A stretch of 22,431 nt of DNA from a virus. Positions 13,981 to 20,841 of this stretch are shown piece by piece (the first letter of the stretch is position 1; every line of letters begins with the position of its first letter). The position numbers and the translations under genes are program-made. A model generated the notes under the pieces. That model was given only the letters and a program-made list of their open reading frames with translations. It searched no databases and was not told the origin of the DNA. The stretch lies in the IMG/VR virus record IMGVR_UViG_3300009108_000056, positions 1 through 22,431 of that record, one strand, 5' to 3'.

Positions 13981-14808
13981 TGCCATTCTGTCTGCTTCGT
14001 GCCTATCCCAAGGAAATATCACATACTCTGTGCCAATCGTTTCAGTAGCAAATGTGACATCTGTTGGCGTGGCTACACCTTTTCTTTTGAATAGGAAATA
14101 GAATCTGGTATTCTTCTTTACCTGTGACTTTATTTTTTTGTATGTTTTGCCACTGTCATAAATGTCGTCTATTATCAAGTCGCCTGATAGGTCATCTACG
14201 AGTATTTTTTCAACGCCAAGCTTGTCTGCCAATAAACGTGCAGGAACAAGACCACCACGCGAAACAGTGGATATTGACTTAACTTTATAATTTATTTCCT
14301 TTGCAAGTGTGTTAATGTATTCTTCAATTTTTATCCATGTGACAGGAACAATGGCAGTTGATTCGACTTCTAGTTTTGGATCATACTTCAACGCTGTTAG
14401 CAGGGCTATTTCCTTTGCTGGAATGTTTGTTTGTTTTTGCAGTATGTCAAGAGGAATTGATTTTTGTAAAACTGCTAGAACTGATCCTGTTTCAACAGGT
14501 GTTAGATAACCACGTTCTCTGTTGATTCTAACTGTCAGAATTTTGGCTTTGTCGTTATCCACATCTTCAACAATGCAAGGAACTTTTTTTGCACCTAGTT
14601 TTTTGAGTGCTAGATACCTGTGTTCCCCATCAATTATGATACCTTTTTTGTTGATAATTATACTGCCATAGAACTTGTTTTGCTGTATGTCGTCCTTTAA
14701 CGATTCAAATATTTTGTTTGGCATGAAGTTTGGATTGTAGTTATTGGGTTTTACCTCGTCAACATCTTTCCATACCACCTCGTTTGAAAATTCTACTTGT
14801 TTAGGCAT
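13975..14808 (-). CDS. ParB-like domain fused to purine-type phosphoribosyltransferase
   Basis: A 277-residue fusion. Residues 1 to about 140 are a ParB/Srx-like domain: VDEVKPNNYNPN, then IIIDGEHRYLALKKLGAKKV with the D-G-E-H-R signature at 60 to 64. Residues about 155 to 277 are a type I phosphoribosyltransferase: VSRGGLVPARLLADKLGV (183 to 199), the PRPP-binding loop LIIDDIYDSGKT (211 to 222, Asp214, Asp215, Asp218) and a C-terminal YVIFPWDRHE resembling the Gpt (xanthine-guanine PRTase) ending. It overlaps dpdA by 16 bases, so it is translated with the deazaguanine cassette. A purine PRTase could salvage or process preQ0 or guanine, with ParB giving DNA or nucleotide binding; that link is inference. 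Confidence 0.8.
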   Translation of the reverse strand: MPKQVEFSNEVVWKDVDEVKPNNYNPNFMPNKIFESLKDDIQQNKFYGSIIINKKGIIIDGEHRYLALKKLGAKKVPCIVEDVDNDKAKILTVRINRERGYLTPVETGSVLAVLQKSIPLDILQKQTNIPAKEIALLTALKYDPKLEVESTAIVPVTWIKIEEYINTLAKEINYKVKSISTVSRGGLVPARLLADKLGVEKILVDDLSGDLIIDDIYDSGKTYKKIKSQVKKNTRFYFLFKRKGVATPTDVTFATETIGTEYVIFPWDRHEADRMAK

Positions 14809-15566
14809 TGTTTCATCTCCTCATGTTCATTAATTTGTCTTTCCATTTCAAGAAGTCTGTGTATTGCATAACGCTGTAAATCAAGATTCTGTTGTTGGTT
14901 TATGCGATATGGCAAGGCTTTTGCATTTGTGACCATGCCTGTATATGATACCGAACCATTGTATGGCGATCTTCTGCTTACCATACTCGAATCAACAGAG
15001 TGTATGCGTTCAGTTCCTATTCCCATTATTACACGAAAATTGGTTAAGCCTAACAAGTGTATTTTCTTATCTTTTGGTATTATCTCAAACATTTTTTTGG
15101 TGTAGTTAACCATTTCTCGATCATTGAATTTTGCTTGTGCATAGCCTGAAAGGGCAACATAATCTGAATTTTTACAATAATAGATTAGATGTTCTATTGG
15201 ATCAAGTTTCCCTGCCACTCTATGAAATACAGGAATGACATCAAGTCCTGCCTTTTTCATTGTCTTAAAATTTTCAAAACCTTGTTCAGCGTTTCCAATT
15301 ACGTCAAGGTTAATCATTGAGTATAACCTATTTTTATTGGCTTTGCAATAAGCAATATACTCATCTAAATCAATTTCTTTTTTTAGTGTCCATGCTGAAT
15401 ATGCACCCGAATCAAGAAGAATGTTTGCCTTTGGGTTAAGACCTAAAATATAATCAACATACTGACTTTTTCTTTCATACCAATAGGAAACAAGATGATT
15501 TTCTACACCCACATCAACGAAGTTTTGAACTCCCTGTTTCTCATAATCAACGAAAAATATCTTCAT
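14793..15566 (-). CDS. dpdA: DpdA-like DNA 7-deazaguanine transglycosylase
   Basis: A 257-residue TGT-superfamily protein. NILLDSGAYSAW (Asp52-Ser-Gly) corresponds to the base-recognition D-S-G-G loop of tRNA-guanine transglycosylase; PVFHR and YVALSGYAQAKF are the next barrel strands; IHLLGLTNFRVIMGIGTERI resembles the H-x-LG-x-(T/G) strand; and IHSVDSSMVSRRSP carries Asp192, the candidate nucleophile. It is much shorter than tRNA TGTs (about 370 or more) and lacks their C-terminal zinc site, as expected for phage DpdA, which exchanges guanine in DNA for preQ0 or a derivative. It overlaps folE by 20 bases and sits with queC, queD and queE. Which DNA sites are modified cannot be told. Confidence 0.85.
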   Translation of the reverse strand: MKIFFVDYEKQGVQNFVDVGVENHLVSYWYERKSQYVDYILGLNPKANILLDSGAYSAWTLKKEIDLDEYIAYCKANKNRLYSMINLDVIGNAEQGFENFKTMKKAGLDVIPVFHRVAGKLDPIEHLIYYCKNSDYVALSGYAQAKFNDREMVNYTKKMFEIIPKDKKIHLLGLTNFRVIMGIGTERIHSVDSSMVSRRSPYNGSVSYTGMVTNAKALPYRINQQQNLDLQRYAIHRLLEMERQINEHEEMKQCLNK

Positions 15567-16074
15567 TCTTTATCCTCGCTAGAAACTCTAATTTCGCATT
15601 CTGCTCTTGCATAAAACCGTCCAAGACCTGTGTGTTCACTGTGATTGTGCTAGTGTTAATTCCCCTGCCATACATACAGGTATGAACACAGCTAACAGCA
15701 ACGCCTATTCCTTTCGGGTTTAAGATTTCCTTAATCTTGTCTGCAATTTCCTGTGTCACGTTTTCTTGAAGTGTTGGCTTTGACGCTATTGAATCAACCA
15801 ATCTTTGAAACTTTGATAGTCCAAGTATTTTGCCATTAGGAATATAGGCAATATTACAGAATCCAAAGAATGGTAGTAAGTGATGTTCGCAAAACGAAAA
15901 CAGTTTGATTTTATTCAACACTATCATTTCGTCAGTAATCGTGTCAAACACTGTAAATTTATTATAAGCACGTTTAGATTCTAATTCCTTTGAAAAATTA
16001 TCAACTCGTGCAGTTGTATCAAATGGAAAGTTGCTACCACCTAATAATTTAAAATATTCTTTAGATGTGTTCAT
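15547..16074 (-). CDS. folE: GTP cyclohydrolase I
   Basis: A 175-residue type IA GTP cyclohydrolase, which opens GTP to dihydroneopterin triphosphate, the first step of preQ0 synthesis. The zinc and catalytic motif is FSFCEHHLLPFFG (Cys62, His64, His65), followed by ILGLSKFQRLVDSIASKPTL, ENVTQEIADKI and the closing VHTCMYGRGI (His131, Cys133, Arg137). The N-terminal extension common in the family is short. The reading frame overlaps queC by 14 bases and dpdA by 20. Archaea commonly use other GTP cyclohydrolases (MptA/FolE2 type), so a bacterial-type FolE would point to horizontal origin if the host is archaeal. Confidence 0.93.
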   Translation of the reverse strand: MNTSKEYFKLLGGSNFPFDTTARVDNFSKELESKRAYNKFTVFDTITDEMIVLNKIKLFSFCEHHLLPFFGFCNIAYIPNGKILGLSKFQRLVDSIASKPTLQENVTQEIADKIKEILNPKGIGVAVSCVHTCMYGRGINTSTITVNTQVLDGFMQEQNAKLEFLARIKNEDIFR

Positions 16075-16807
16075 TTTTTAATTCCTCAATATTTTTAGAA
16101 AATTCAATTTCTTTAACGTTTCCAGAAAAAATATGTTTGTGTTTTTCTATGTAATTAGTAGAAACAAATGGGTCTTTCATACATTTTTCACTTTCAATAT
16201 TTTCTAGCTTGAAAATTAATGCTCTACTAAAACATTGCCAACATTCGCCACATGGAAATTGTTGTGTAAAATTATAACAAGAAACGGTTTTTAATATTTC
16301 GTTTTTTGTTGCAAGTTTATTTGTTAAAGCATATTTGACCAAATTTCTTTTACTAAGATTTAATTCTACTATTGGAAATCTAACTTTAATTGAATTTTTT
16401 ATGAATGGCGACAATACATAACTTAAAAGATCAGAAGTAGCCTGTCTAAAATGTTCATTTTTGTCTGTTGAATTTGGATAATCGTCTTCCCATGTAGAAC
16501 CTAACCATATTTCGTCAGGTAAATCTAAACTTCCTAGCAATACAGTAAAAACTAAATTTCTTCCAGAAATGTAAATTGATCCTTTATTCACTTTTTTATT
16601 TTTAGATAACAAATAATGATCTTCGTCTATTAGTTTCACTTCTCTTATTTTAACAAAAGAGGGCAAACTTTCAATTTCTTTTTGTTCTGAGATACTTCCA
16701 TGTTTAAAATACATGGCAGAGATTTCTGCATTTGGATATTTCTTTTGTGCATAACGATATAATAAAAAACTGTCTAACCCACCTGAATACAAAATAGATA
16801 TTTTCAT
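16061..16807 (-). CDS. queC: 7-cyano-7-deazaguanine (preQ0) synthase
   Basis: The ATG at 16807..16805 is chosen because it overlaps the queE stop as ATGA and gives MKISILYSGGLDS, the usual QueC N-terminus (248 residues); an upstream ATG at 16849 would add 14 unrelated residues. The PP-loop SGGLDS is at 8 to 13, the SGRNLVF strand (usually PGRN) at about 81 to 87, and the zinc site is Cys177, Cys186, Cys189 and Cys192 (CYN...PCGECWQC). It converts carboxydeazaguanine plus ammonia and ATP to preQ0. The gene is strikingly AT-rich (12 and 14 G+C per 60 in the lines at 16561 and 16321, against 27 in queE at 17161), suggesting a separate origin. Confidence 0.93.
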   Translation of the reverse strand: MKISILYSGGLDSFLLYRYAQKKYPNAEISAMYFKHGSISEQKEIESLPSFVKIREVKLIDEDHYLLSKNKKVNKGSIYISGRNLVFTVLLGSLDLPDEIWLGSTWEDDYPNSTDKNEHFRQATSDLLSYVLSPFIKNSIKVRFPIVELNLSKRNLVKYALTNKLATKNEILKTVSCYNFTQQFPCGECWQCFSRALIFKLENIESEKCMKDPFVSTNYIEKHKHIFSGNVKEIEFSKNIEELKNEHI

Positions 16808-17397
16808 CGCATTTCTAATATCTTGTGCTGTTGTATCATTATTTTCCAATCGGAAAGATTATGGTGTGCTATCATTTTGGTTATTCTTATGATGTCTGAA
16901 TCAACAGGTTGAAAGGTCTTAACGCCTTTGAAATTATTAAAATAGCCAACATAGAATTTCAAGTCCTTTTCGTTTGTCACAACACATTTGACTTCGTGTG
17001 TATTTTCAAGAATCTGATCACTGAAATTCATTTTTGAATAAAGCATTTTGGGCGAACAGCAAACCCAATCAATTTCTTTTACTATTGGCGAATAATACAT
17101 TCCACTCGTTTCAATCTGTGTCTTAATTCCGTTTTGTTTTAGTAGCCTGACAAGTTTTGTGAGGTCTTGTTCTAACGGTTCGCCACCTGTTATGCAAACC
17201 CACTTTGCATTGAATTGGTTTGCTCTTTTGACAATGTCTTCTTCTTTTGTTGTTGCGTCTTTTTCTTTCCATGTGTATTTGGTATCACAAAAATAACAAC
17301 CAACTGCACAACCCTGCGTTCTAACAAAATATTGCATGACACCTGTGTTCTCTCCCTCGCCTTGAACAGAGTAAAATTCTTCGTTAATCGCTAACAT
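16804..17397 (-). CDS. queE: 7-carboxy-7-deazaguanine synthase (radical SAM)
   Basis: The start at ATG 17397 gives MLAINEEFYSVQGEG, the standard QueE N-terminus, 197 residues, overlapping queD by 14 bases; ATGs at 17409 and 17436 are in-frame alternatives. The iron-sulphur cluster motif is CAVGCYFC (Cys30, Cys34, Cys37 in this numbering), followed by the SAM-binding WVCITGGEP. It rearranges carboxytetrahydropterin to carboxydeazaguanine. Downstream conserved blocks include IETSG and DWVCCSPK, with a C-terminal WKIMIQQHKILEMR (the family often has W-x-x-S-x-Q-x-HK). All residues expected for activity are visible. Confidence 0.92.
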   Translation of the reverse strand: MLAINEEFYSVQGEGENTGVMQYFVRTQGCAVGCYFCDTKYTWKEKDATTKEEDIVKRANQFNAKWVCITGGEPLEQDLTKLVRLLKQNGIKTQIETSGMYYSPIVKEIDWVCCSPKMLYSKMNFSDQILENTHEVKCVVTNEKDLKFYVGYFNNFKGVKTFQPVDSDIIRITKMIAHHNLSDWKIMIQQHKILEMR

Positions 17398-17731
17398 ATT
17401 CCATTCCATACTTGTGAGTTTCTTGAATATAGACATCTACTTTTTTGTTTAGTCCTTTGCCGACTTGTTGTGACAGGTATTCTACCAACTGTTCTGTCTT
17501 GCCAAGCCCAAGCGTGTCTGTGATATTTTTCCCTGCCATGTTTGCAAGTATTTTTTCTGTTTCAAGCTTAACGGTTTTGAAATCAATAAACTCGTCATTT
17601 AGCAGTGGAACAGTAATTATGATAACTGAATCATGTTCGTGTGGTGTTTCACAGGTTTTATCGACAAGATTTTGTTCATTGGGAATTTGGTGTAAGAAAC
17701 TCAATTTGGTCTTATAATGGATTTTACGCAA
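17384..17731 (-). CDS. queD: QueD-like 6-carboxytetrahydropterin synthase, catalytic dyad apparently missing
   Basis: A 115-residue 6-pyruvoyl-tetrahydropterin synthase-fold protein. Zinc ligands His14, His31 and His33 and catalytic Cys27 are present (FLHQI, CETPHEH), as are Asp50-Phe51, the GKTEQLVEYL helix (usual PT-x-E) and Glu104 in IQETHKYGMEY. Aligned without gaps to E. coli QueD from its IIDF motif, the catalytic Asp70-His71 (LDH) correspond to Ala66-Gly67 here, so the proton-relay pair seems lost. Either the enzyme works differently or its step is supplied by the host. The TTG start at 17731 is the only plausible one; the first gene of the deazaguanine cassette. Confidence 0.8.
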   Translation of the reverse strand: MRKIHYKTKLSFLHQIPNEQNLVDKTCETPHEHDSVIIITVPLLNDEFIDFKTVKLETEKILANMAGKNITDTLGLGKTEQLVEYLSQQVGKGLNKKVDVYIQETHKYGMEYVSD

Positions 17732-17758
17732 TGAAATTAGAAATAGAAGTAGCCATTA

Positions 17759-17773
17759 GAGAACTAATTTAAA
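17759..17773 (-). promoter_or_regulatory. Possible TATA element for the deazaguanine cassette
   Basis: Minus-strand TTTAAATTAGTTCTC directly after the oligo-T terminator and about 28 to 41 bases before the queD TTG. TTAAATTAG is also found before the metalloprotease gene at 19526. A weaker match to the TTCTATTA element used elsewhere. Confidence 0.3.
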
Positions 17774-17804
17774 AAAAAAAGAAAAGGTGTGAATTGTTAT
17801 TCAC
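17770..17804 (-). terminator. Hairpin plus oligo-T terminator ending the metalloprotease transcript
   Basis: On the minus strand GTGAATAACAATTCAC (17804..17789) folds into a perfect 6-pair stem with a 4-base loop, followed by CACCTTTTC and a run of ten T. The TAA of the upstream gene lies in the loop, so translation end and terminator coincide. It separates the protease block from the deazaguanine cassette. Confidence 0.65.
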
Positions 17805-18036
17805 TTTTGGTTTGTTCTATTTTGTTGAGTTCAGCGTGTGTTGCAAAGAATTTTGATACCACGAGTTTTTCAAGTGGTGTTTCAAAGGTTATTCTTTCAA
17901 CGTCTGTGCGATCTTCTTTCAAAATGAATTTGTCGCCTGTCACAGATGTTGCTGATACCTCAACTTGTTTTTCGTGCTTTGCGTTTTCAGTGACCTTAAT
18001 TCTAAGGTGCTGAACGTCAGGTTCCATGTTTGACAT
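17797..18036 (-). CDS. Small hypothetical protein (79 aa)
   Basis: A 79-residue charged protein from ATG 18036..18034, 21 bases after the metalloprotease stop; its stop codon lies in the terminator hairpin. It alternates short strands (LRIKVTEN, KQVEVSATSV, KFILKED) with a C-terminal helix (ATHAELNKIEQTKSE), suggesting a small beta barrel or sheet plus helix. No known family is recognised. It is the last gene of the unit carrying two extracellular-type metalloproteases and could be a partner or inhibitor of them, which is a guess from position. Confidence 0.65.
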   Translation of the reverse strand: MSNMEPDVQHLRIKVTENAKHEKQVEVSATSVTGDKFILKEDRTDVERITFETPLEKLVVSKFFATHAELNKIEQTKSE

Positions 18037-18057
18037 TAAACGTTGTTAATGCGTGAC

Positions 18058-18825
18058 TTAGATAAACTTTGAATCAACAATCACGTTTCTTTGTGTGTAG
18101 GGCTTGTGACCACCAAAACCATCTGCACCGTATAGTTTTATCATCATATCAATGTCCTTTTCAGTAACGTGCTTTTCCTGATCTTCAAAAACATTAATGC
18201 TGAAATACATGATTGGATCATAATCACATTCTTGAACTCGACAATCTGATGTGACATAGTAATGCTCAATTCCAAGCCCATGCCCAAATTCGTGCAATAT
18301 GATATTTCTTAAGTCATTATCAGGTATCTGTTTCCATACTGTTTCTATTCCTGACGTTGATTCTGTCATTGATTCGCCAAGTTGTATTCCTATTCGTTTT
18401 TCTATTGTGTAGAGATCAACTTCAACCCAAAAATAATATCGCCATGACTTGCTAAAATCAAAGCCTGTGCGACCTACACTGTGATTCGCTTCGCCATAAG
18501 GAAAGTTCACAAATATTGTGCAGTGTGGATAATCTTCAACTGTTAATTTATCATGTTCAATAAAATCATATTCTGTAATATTCATAACCCAATTTCCACC
18601 TCTTGTTTCAAGCTTATCCTGCCATTCATTGATTGCAGAATGTGTCAATACTGATATTTCTTCTGCTCGTTGTTCGGGCAACATTATGCAGACCTGTGGA
18701 TTATATTTGTGCTGAACACCCATTGTCCTGTAATAATCTGCATAGGCTTCTGCTGTAAATAATCCAATCACTGCGAATGTGACAATTAGACAAATTGCAA
18801 ACCAAATTAAAAGTGTAAATTTCAT
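18058..18825 (-). CDS. Membrane-anchored or secreted matrixin-type metalloprotease
   Basis: A 255-residue zinc protease. Residues 4 to 23 form a signal peptide or anchor (TLLIWFAICLIVTFAVIGLF), with AEAYAD as a possible cleavage site. The catalytic motif is HEFGHGLGIEHY: His178, Glu179, His182, His188 (HExxHxxGxxH), and the Met-turn is DPIMYF (Met206), defining a metzincin close to matrixins (M10). Four other Cys could form disulphides outside the cell. Archaea lack murein, so a protease that cuts S-layer or surface proteins is a plausible release or entry enzyme. The start ATG 18825..18823 abuts the stop of the Cys micro-gene. Confidence 0.85.
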   Translation of the reverse strand: MKFTLLIWFAICLIVTFAVIGLFTAEAYADYYRTMGVQHKYNPQVCIMLPEQRAEEISVLTHSAINEWQDKLETRGGNWVMNITEYDFIEHDKLTVEDYPHCTIFVNFPYGEANHSVGRTGFDFSKSWRYYFWVEVDLYTIEKRIGIQLGESMTESTSGIETVWKQIPDNDLRNIILHEFGHGLGIEHYYVTSDCRVQECDYDPIMYFSINVFEDQEKHVTEKDIDMMIKLYGADGFGGHKPYTQRNVIVDSKFI

Positions 18826-18912
18826 CTAGTCTGCCTGTTTTGATATGTGTTCCATTATACAATCACTGCACATTGTCATGTTCGTTTCATGGCAATCACA
18901 GATACAGTTCAT
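18826..18912 (-). CDS. Cys-rich zinc-binding micro-protein (28 aa) between the proteases
   Basis: ATG 18912..18910 overlaps the upstream stop as ATGA; the TAG at 18828..18826 directly precedes the next ATG. The protein is MNCICDCHETNMTMCSDCIM plus EHISKQAD: Cys3, Cys5, Cys7, His8, then CSDC at 15 to 18, enough for one zinc site. The CDCHE block is shared with the micro-gene at 9468..9554. Both flanking genes are metalloproteases, so it could be a zinc chaperone or cysteine switch, but this is speculation. Confidence 0.5.
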   Translation of the reverse strand: MNCICDCHETNMTMCSDCIMEHISKQAD

Positions 18913-19526
18913 AGTCTTGCTTTTTTGTTTCTTAGCATATGCTTAACCCTGCTGTAAATTCTTCCATGCCATTTTCTTCTGCCATATTTTTCGCATATTC
19001 GATTAATGTCATAATTTGATAAATTCATCTGTCCGTTATACTGCCACCACATAACAGATTTCTTATCAGAAACATCATGGGTTAAACCCAAACAATGTCC
19101 TAATTCATGTATCATCACATGAACTAGGGAAAAACTGCCAGATTTTTTACCGTTAACTGTCCACAGGTAATCTTCATTGAAAACTATCGTTCCTTGATGT
19201 TTGGTTTTTGGATAATAGGCATAAGCCAAAACATTTTTTTTTTCACTAAAAATTTTATCATTTTTTGCATGACAAAAATTAATTTTAATGTCTGGATTTT
19301 CCCCACGAGTGCTTCTGAGTTTTAATGGAATTTCTATGTTCCATGTTGTGAAAGCCAAGTTCACAGCACGTTTCTCTATGCTTCTGCCATCGATGTCCAC
19401 ACTATCTCTTTGCAAAGCATAGGTCACAATTTGTTTCGTCCACCTGTGTTGCCAATGCGTCTGCTTCTCCTCTGTGAACGCTAGCTCTCCGTTGGGCTTA
19501 GATTTTACAAGACAAACTGATTCCAT
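18909..19526 (-). CDS. Matrixin-type (MMP-like) metalloprotease without signal peptide
   Basis: A 205-residue protein with the layout of a matrix metalloprotease catalytic domain: YALQRDSVDI, a helix with VNLAFTTWN, the strand NPDIKINFCH, the metal-binding NVLAYAYYP and GTIVFNEDYLWT (as in MMP VLAHAFFP and I-x-FD-x-x-E-x-WT), then HELGHCLGLTHD (His140, Glu141, His144, His150) and the Met-turn SVMWW (Met159). No N-terminal signal is seen, so it may be a virion component, or released through a holin-like pore, unlike its neighbour. The ATG at 19526..19524 is about 21 bases downstream of a TATA-like box. Confidence 0.85.
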   Translation of the reverse strand: MESVCLVKSKPNGELAFTEEKQTHWQHRWTKQIVTYALQRDSVDIDGRSIEKRAVNLAFTTWNIEIPLKLRSTRGENPDIKINFCHAKNDKIFSEKKNVLAYAYYPKTKHQGTIVFNEDYLWTVNGKKSGSFSLVHVMIHELGHCLGLTHDVSDKKSVMWWQYNGQMNLSNYDINRICEKYGRRKWHGRIYSRVKHMLRNKKARL

Positions 19527-19546
19527 AAACTAATGGAAAATAAATT

Positions 19547-19556
19547 CTAATTTAAG
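19547..19556 (-). promoter_or_regulatory. TATA-like element before the metalloprotease unit
   Basis: Minus-strand CTTAAATTAG lies with its centre about 26 bases before the ATG at 19526, the spacing expected for an archaeal leaderless transcript, and just downstream of an oligo-T terminator. The following TTCCATTAG also resembles the TTCTATTAG element seen elsewhere. Confidence 0.45.
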
Positions 19557-19560
19557 AAAT

Positions 19561-19577
19561 TAAAAAAAGAAAAAAGG
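19561..19577 (-). terminator. Oligo-T terminator after the DUF932-like gene
   Basis: Minus-strand CCCTTTTTTCTTTTTTTA starts about 28 bases after the TAA at 19607..19605. No hairpin is needed for archaeal oligo-T termination and none is obvious. It divides the right-end block from the metalloprotease unit. Confidence 0.5.
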
Positions 19578-19604
19578 GAAGTTTGTATGAATTAACAGCG
19601 TCTT

Positions 19605-20738
19605 TTAACGTGCTATTATTTCAGATTGTCGTCTGTTTCCGAAATTAAACATTCGACATATTGTTGCGTGTCTTTTGAGTTGTGCCGTCATGGAAGAAGA
19701 CATAACGTCTTCATCGTGTGTTAAGATGTTAGTGAGTTCATTGAATAGTTCGTATTCAGTCACAGCTTCTATGCCATAGCCAATTTCTTCCTTATCTTTC
19801 ACAGAAATAACATTGTAAGGTTTGTCGCCTTTTTTTTCTGCCTTAACTCTTTCGACAGTAATGCAGTGCAACTGTTCGTTAACAGATACAGGCATTTCAT
19901 TACAAATCTTGTATGCCATTTCCATAGTGAGTGGTGTTTGTTTCAAGTCTTTGAAGTCATTTGCAAAGCCAACTGCAAGTTCTAATTGAAGTGCGATTTT
20001 TTCTCCTAACAAATCTTCGTTAAGTGACTTTGTGTGTGTTTGTCTTTTGACAAGTGCTTCCATAAAGAGTTCGGGTGTTAGGTATCTTTGTTGCAACTTA
20101 ATGTTGTGTGACCATGCTTGTTTTACTTTTTCAAGTATGTGTTCAAAGTGCTTTCCCTCAATGTTGCCTTGCCAACCTTTCACAGCGTTCATAAATCCAT
20201 GAAACTGATTCATGCAAAGCAATCGAAGTGTGAATGGCACAACGTGAAGTGCTGTTGTTCCGTCCATTGTGTTGACAACGGTTATTCCTGTTTCGATTCT
20301 GTCAGGGTTGTTAGGATCGTTACTCACATCAACTGTGCGTTGTGCTTTGAACGAGGCTAACATATACCTGCCATCTTTTTGAATCACTGCACCTTGCTGG
20401 TTGTATTTGTATTTGTAATGACTAACCATAACAGGTTGTTCAATCATTGTCAATTTGATACCAAGTTCGTCTGCCACTTGTTTAACGATTTTTACAATTC
20501 GTGAATGAGGCATGACTTGATAACGTATTGTTGATTTCCAAGCACCCTTGTTTTCAAGGTCTTGGATAATGCAGATACCTGTTGGTTTGCCATTGACAAT
20601 AACTTGTTCGGTTAAGATGTCATCGCGTTTGAAAGTGTTGTGTGAAACTTGCTGGAACGTCTTGTTTGCTAATTCACTGATTTCGGATTCAGTGTATTCG
20701 TCCAACGGATTCAACTCGGTTGTAGTTCGGGTGTTCAT
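19605..20738 (-). CDS. DUF932-like (phage/plasmid TIGR03299-type) protein
   Basis: A 377-residue soluble protein. The centre TTALHVVPFTLRLLCMNQFH resembles the conserved phrase of DUF932 proteins (T-P-x-RL-x-C-x-N) found on phages and plasmids, preceded by a beta-rich part (GRYMLASFKAQRTVDVSNDP) and followed by a long helical region (EHILEKVKQAWSHN...). The biochemical role of this family is not established; it is often expressed early. The ATG at 20738..20736 has a TATA-like AGTTATATTC about 30 to 37 bases upstream in the divergent region shared with the rightward gene. Family call by eye, moderate. Confidence 0.55.
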   Translation of the reverse strand: MNTRTTTELNPLDEYTESEISELANKTFQQVSHNTFKRDDILTEQVIVNGKPTGICIIQDLENKGAWKSTIRYQVMPHSRIVKIVKQVADELGIKLTMIEQPVMVSHYKYKYNQQGAVIQKDGRYMLASFKAQRTVDVSNDPNNPDRIETGITVVNTMDGTTALHVVPFTLRLLCMNQFHGFMNAVKGWQGNIEGKHFEHILEKVKQAWSHNIKLQQRYLTPELFMEALVKRQTHTKSLNEDLLGEKIALQLELAVGFANDFKDLKQTPLTMEMAYKICNEMPVSVNEQLHCITVERVKAEKKGDKPYNVISVKDKEEIGYGIEAVTEYELFNELTNILTHDEDVMSSSMTAQLKRHATICRMFNFGNRRQSEIIAR

Positions 20739-20841
20739 ATTATTGACAATTTAACAAAGTCAGTGAATATAACTATTGAATATGCTTTACACACAAAAAA
20801 TCACTCAATCCTTATAATCACTAGAATTAACAATGTGTTTA
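20739..20841. promoter_or_regulatory. Divergent promoter region
   Basis: A short gap between a leftward and the only rightward gene. Leftward: AGTTATATTC (minus strand, 20774..20765) about 30 bases before the ATG at 20738. Rightward: CTTATAATCA at 20811..20820, centred about 26 bases before the ATG at 20842. The spacing supports near-leaderless transcripts both ways and argues for 20842 over 20833 as the rightward start. Confidence 0.5.

Noticed and set aside
16808-16849. Longer N-terminus for QueC starting at 16849
   Set aside because: The added 14 residues are only the overlap with queE; the ATGA-coupled start at 16807 gives the family's normal N-terminus.
17732-17774. 13-residue plus-strand frame before queD
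   Set aside because: Too short, no promoter, and it overlies the terminator and promoter region of the minus strand.
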